Source of the DNA: Clostridiales bacterium
Lineage (GTDB): Bacteria; Bacillota; Clostridia; Oscillospirales; Ruminococcaceae
Length of the DNA: 17,112 nt
Reading direction: 5' to 3'
NCBI GenBank assembly: GCA_029007575.1
Contig: JAQXIB010000013.1
Coordinates: 1-17,112, forward strand
In this document: in pieces, positions 15,059 to 17,112 of the stretch
Numbering within the stretch: the first letter of the stretch is position 1
How the letters are laid out: each line of letters starts with the position of its first letter
Translations under genes and position numbers: made by a program
The notes under the pieces: generated by a model
What the model saw: the letters and a program-made list of their open reading frames with translations, nothing else
What the model was told of the DNA's origin: nothing
Databases searched by the model: none

Positions 15059-15417
15059 TTAATCCAGCTTGCATTCACCTTAAGCGGACGGTTTTGCCAA
15101 TCTGCAACATCCGACGTTATCTTTTCGCTGATTTTACTGATAAGCTCGGGTGATATTTCGACATCATAGAGATTTTTTATCTGCTCGGAAATATCCCGCT
15201 GACTCATTCCACATGAGTACAGCGAAAGTATTTTTTCCTCCATTCCGTCGGCATTGCGGCTGTATTTACTTATGATAGACGGTTCATACTCTCCATTCCG
15301 ATCACGAGAAACATCTATTGTTACTTCGCCGTGCTGCGTTTTTACCGTCTTTTTGGAATGCCCGTTCCGGTAGTTGTTCGACATATGGTGTTCTATGCAA
15401 TATGCTGTTTCTTTTGA
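15055..15417 (-). pseudogene. IS256-family transposase fragment
   Basis: The frame is open from just after a TGA at 15418-15420 and reads SKETAYCIEHHMSNNYRNG, then the IS256 (Transposase_mut) core: KTVKTQHGEVTIDVSRDRNG, EPSIISKYSRN, MEEKILSLYSCGMSQRDISE and SPELISKISEKITSDVADWQ-NRPL. Intact members have about 380-410 residues. Here the N-terminal 100 or so residues are absent upstream, and after NRPL the sequence leaves the family (KVNASWIK, stop), before the segment that carries the second Asp of the DDE triad. Both ends are therefore lost and the protein cannot transpose. The right boundary of the homology is near 15075 and it abuts the GTTTAC-rich DNA. Confidence 0.85.
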
Positions 15418-15727
15418 TCATCACGATTTTAATTGAATGTGTAGCACGAGTCGAATGTGCGAATTTCCAAGCAAAAGAATTGCTCTGTTGAAATTGCAGG
15501 TTTTTCTGCTTTTCCAACGGAGCTTTTTGTTTTTTCATATATTCAACTTCACCCTGCATATACCATTGCTCACTTCTCTCGTCAGTACGGTATCGGGAAT
15601 TTTGCTGAGCCGCTTTTTGCTGAAATTGGTGTTTCCGTAATAGCAATCAAAGTTTGCGATAGGAAGTACAACTCACTCGGAATAGTCACACTCTTATTTG
15701 CTTCGCAGTAGGAGACAATGTCACATA
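15418..15727. other. Gene-poor remnant region beside the IS256 fragment
   Basis: No ORF here has a start signal and recognisable content. A minus-strand frame (about 15302-15646) rich in Gln, Lys and Arg overlaps the transposase fragment in another frame and has no Shine-Dalgarno sequence. It could be a scrap of a mobile-element gene, but I recognise no family. Probably decayed DNA. Confidence 0.35.
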
Positions 15728-15913
15728 CTACATCAAGGGGAACACTGTTAAGATCAATGCTTTACAGAACATTATAAGATTGTCATGAGCAATGAGCAGA
15801 TCATCAGCAAGAGTATCGAAGAATAATAAAATCGATTGAATCTCTGCAATATCTTTTTCAATCAAAGTATAATCCGTTACGTTTTCATCCTGTCCGCCGT
15901 GCTTGCGGCAATT
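15728..15913 (-). pseudogene. Unidentified coding remnant downstream of the 119-residue gene
   Basis: A 61-codon open frame without ATG begins after a TGA at 15914-15916 and contains GGQDENVTDYTLIEKDIAEI and LLFFDTLADDLLIAHDNL. These have the amphipathic, acidic composition of real protein rather than random frame. It starts 30 nt after the preceding gene ends, on the same strand. It is most likely the 5'-damaged remainder of a second gene in that transcript. The family is not recognised. Confidence 0.3.
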
Positions 15914-15943
15914 TCATTTTGCGGCAACAAACTGAGCTTTGCT

Positions 15944-16303
15944 TTATAGGAAAAAGTATTTGCATATCTTCTGCCCGGTTTCTTCAGTGAAAAGCGTTGT
16001 TACTGCATTGCGGATTTCTTCAATATTCAGCCCGTAAAACGGTCGCAGCTTTGGCAATGCTTTTAAGGCTTCAAGAGTATTAGCACCAGTTTTTACAAAT
16101 TCCGTGATATTCAAATAGTCGTCATTTAATTGTCTTATAATATGAAAAGTCAAGCCATCCCGAAATACAGCAATCCGTGCGGTGGTATCGTTAATATAAA
16201 ACTGATTGAGCAGGTGCGTGGCAAACACTCCGGCAGGATAGCTTTTGCCGCCGAATATCGCTCTGTCGTCACGGTAATCGGCAGTAAAAAATGAAGGAAT
16301 CAT
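15944..16303 (-). CDS. Hypothetical 119-residue protein of the mobile-element region
   Basis: Complete ORF with a good AAAGGAG site 9 nt before ATG 16303 and a near-consensus promoter about 100 nt upstream, so it is a real gene. The protein is soluble, with no signal peptide or membrane helix. It contains FFTADYRDDRAIFGGKSYPA (5-24), a THLLNQFYIND helix and IAVFRDGLTFHIIRQLNDDY, and ends with a predicted helix EEIRNAVTTLFTEETGQKIC. Hydrophobic and charged residues alternate as in small alpha/beta proteins. I recognise no family or catalytic motif. It lies among conjugative-element-like sequences and could be one of the accessory genes common there. Confidence 0.6.
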   Translation of the reverse strand: MIPSFFTADYRDDRAIFGGKSYPAGVFATHLLNQFYINDTTARIAVFRDGLTFHIIRQLNDDYLNITEFVKTGANTLEALKALPKLRPFYGLNIEEIRNAVTTLFTEETGQKICKYFFL

Positions 16304-16405
16304 CTTGTTTTGCTCCTTTATTCTATCATGGCATATGTCCCAAAAGATGGACTTAACGCAGACATAAAGTTAAAAAGTTATATTCGCACAAGTATTATAT
16401 ATTCT

Positions 16406-16434
16406 ATTATACCGTAAATATCGCTGATTTTCAA
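16406..16434 (-). promoter_or_regulatory. Sigma-A-type promoter for the 119-residue gene
   Basis: On the minus strand TTGAAA (16434-16429), a 17-nt spacer and TATAAT (16411-16406) form a near-perfect promoter. The predicted transcript has a 5' leader of about 95 nt before ATG 16303. Confidence 0.65.
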
Positions 16435-16532
16435 AGCTTACCGTCTGTTGCGTTTTTGCAGTTTTAGTTGTTGCGCTGTTTCGTAAAAAATCTCTGTTTT
16501 CCGCTATTATATATACAGAAGGCAGGAAATGA

Positions 16533-16561
16533 GCCGTCGAGACCGCACTCGGCGGCTTTTT
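16533..16561 (+). terminator. Intrinsic terminator directly upstream of a ribosome binding site
   Basis: GCCGTCGAG (16533-16541) pairs with CTCGGCGGC (16548-16556) with one G-T wobble and a 6-nt loop, followed by TTTTT (16557-16561). It is a textbook terminator on the plus strand. Only about 17 nt later comes AAAGGAGG and an ATG, so it may act as a leader attenuator rather than closing an upstream gene, none of which is seen. Confidence 0.7.
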
Positions 16562-16594
16562 CCCTGTCCGGAAAACGGAAAGGAGGCGAAATCT

Positions 16595-16672
16595 ATGGTA
16601 TTCAAAATCACACCGAAGCAACGGACAAGAATCAATATGCTCATTTACAAATTTCACAGCAGATTTTATTAG
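16595..16672 (+). pseudogene. Miniature ORF with strong ribosome binding site, likely 5' remnant of a mobile-element gene
   Basis: ATG 16595 lies 8 nt after AAAGGAGG and encodes 25 residues before TAG. The start MVFKITPKQRTRINMLI resembles the N-terminus (T-P-x-Q-R-x-R-I-x-x-L-I) of the small cysteine-rich VLP-domain proteins encoded on Firmicutes conjugative elements. After that the expected Cys-rich sequence is replaced by YKFHSRFY and a stop. I infer a gene broken after about 17 codons; the match is short and made from memory. Confidence 0.35.
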
Positions 16673-16682
16673 GCAAATTCAA

Positions 16683-16752
16683 TTGAGCCAAAACGCCGAT
16701 ATTTGTCTCAAAGCACATTATTTACAACAGAATTAGAGCCAACTTGGCTCAA
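16683..16752. repeat. GAGCCAA repeats, direct and inverted
   Basis: TTGAGCCAA (16683-16691) is exactly reverse-complementary to TTGGCTCAA (16744-16752). A further GAGCCAA (16736-16742) forms a tight 7-bp palindrome with TTGGCTC (16744-16750) around one central base. The arrangement resembles protein-binding iterons near an origin of transfer or replication. Confidence 0.4.
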
Positions 16753-16884
16753 AGATGAGATATGGCCTAACGGAAAAGAAAGCGGTTTTCGATACCGTGT
16801 AGCGGAGAAATGTGCTGAAATCACGGCATTTGAGAGTCGTTTATTCTTATGCCCTGCGGGGTATGTCTCATTATATAACAAGCA

Positions 16885-16907
16885 GGGAACTTGTACGGCA
16901 AGTTCCC
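16885..16907. repeat. Perfect 9-bp inverted repeat, oriT-like
   Basis: GGGAACTTG (16885-16893) and CAAGTTCCC (16899-16907) enclose TACGG. No T-run follows, so it is not a terminator. A stable stem-loop in a gene-free mobile-element region fits a relaxase recognition site. Confidence 0.45.
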
Positions 16908-16935
16908 GTTTGGCAGCCTTTGACGACTACTCTCT

Positions 16936-16966
16936 TTAGGGGCTTGGAACCCCTAATACCCCCGCT
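16936..16966. repeat. Second stem-loop and C-run, candidate origin-of-transfer core
   Basis: TTAGGGG (16936-16942) and CCCCTAA (16950-16956) form a perfect 7-bp stem around CTTGGAA, followed by TACCCCCGC. Together with the stem at 16885-16907 it resembles the nick-region layout of Firmicutes mobilizable elements. No relaxase gene lies inside the window, so the assignment is tentative. Confidence 0.4.
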
Positions 16967-17003
16967 GACACAGAAATGTTACAGGTATGATTTGATAAAC
17001 CCA

Positions 17004-17032
17004 TTGACAAACGGTCGGTATACCGATATAAT
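17004..17032 (+). promoter_or_regulatory. Consensus promoter with palindromic operator in the spacer
   Basis: TTGACA (17004-17009) and TATAAT (17027-17032) both match consensus exactly, with the ideal 17-nt spacer. The spacer holds the perfect 12-bp palindrome TCGGTATACCGA (17015-17026), which abuts the -10 box. A repressor bound there would block RNA polymerase. The XRE-type gene that follows is the obvious candidate for autoregulation. Confidence 0.8.
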
Positions 17033-17056
17033 GTAATAAAGGAAAGGGTGGTGCAA

Positions 17057-17112
17057 ATGAACCTACAAGAATATATAGATAGCAGAAATATTACCAAATA
17101 CCATCTGTCACA
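17057..17112 (+). CDS. XRE-type helix-turn-helix regulator, N-terminus only
   Basis: The frame starts at ATG 17057 behind AAAGGGTGG and reads MNLQEYIDSRNITKYHLS to the window edge (18 residues plus a partial codon). The pattern L-Q-E-Y-I-x-S-x-N-(I/M)-T-K-Y-x-L is the first helix of the short XRE/Cro-like proteins frequent in Clostridia, often encoded beside AbiEii-type nucleotidyltransferases on mobile elements. The assignment rests on this short stretch and on the strong, palindrome-containing promoter. Nothing can be said of the rest. Confidence 0.6.
   Translation, partial: MNLQEYIDSRNITKYHLS

Noticed and set aside
15437..15711. Overlapping plus-strand ORFs beside the IS256 fragment
   Set aside because: No start signals and no recognisable protein content; probably decayed or shadow frames.
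16370..16657. 95-residue minus-strand ORF
   Set aside because: It overlaps the promoter of the 119-residue gene and the terminator, has no ribosome binding site, and shows no domain.
16703..16939. 78-residue plus-strand ORF over the inverted repeats
   Set aside because: No Shine-Dalgarno sequence, no recognisable domain, and the stretch is dominated by stem-loop sequences that read as non-coding oriT-like DNA.

Overview
The window looks like a chromosomal segment of a Gram-positive anaerobe of the Clostridia, possibly Oscillospiraceae/Ruminococcaceae-like. This is an inference from strong AGGAGG ribosome binding sites, lipoproteins, a sortase-type cell-wall anchor, a CUT1 sugar ABC transporter without its own ATPase, an IS256 relic, and a right end resembling Firmicutes conjugative or mobilizable elements. 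No RNA gene or CRISPR array was seen.

Layout. (1) Positions 1-584: the N-terminal two thirds of an EamA/DMT-type membrane transporter on the minus strand, with its own near-consensus promoter and an inverted repeat over the start of transcription. (2) Positions 679-14569: a carbohydrate-utilisation locus of ten genes, all on the minus strand. In transcription order these are: LacI-family regulator; GH36-like (clan D) glycosidase; GH43-like glycosidase; six-hairpin glycosidase; a shortened GH43/GH32-like propeller lipoprotein; a cell-wall-anchored protein with two CBM9-like domains and an FN3 domain; a small membrane-anchored Ig-like protein; MalF-type permease; MalG-type permease; and a solute-binding lipoprotein carrying a perfect EF-hand loop. 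An intrinsic terminator (679-728) closes the locus. (3) Positions 14570-15054: AT-rich non-coding DNA with several short repeats. (4) Positions 15055-17112: a decayed mobile-element region. It holds an IS256 transposase fragment, an orphan 119-residue gene with its own promoter, a terminator followed at once by a miniature ORF, a set of strong inverted repeats resembling an origin of transfer, and the start of an XRE-type regulator whose promoter contains a perfect palindrome.

How the genes may work together (inference). The wall-anchored CBM9-like protein and the lipoproteins would hold a galactose-rich or arabinose-rich plant or host glycan at the surface. The binding protein and two permeases would import oligosaccharides, energised by a shared ATPase encoded elsewhere. 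The three signal-less glycosidases would trim them in the cytoplasm under control of the LacI regulator. The most unusual element is the separate membrane-anchored Ig-like protein directly before the MalF-type gene. It could stand in for the Ig-like P2 loop that enterobacterial MalF carries and this short permease lacks.

Start codons were reassigned for seven genes, because the longest frames begin inside or upstream of the Shine-Dalgarno sequence.
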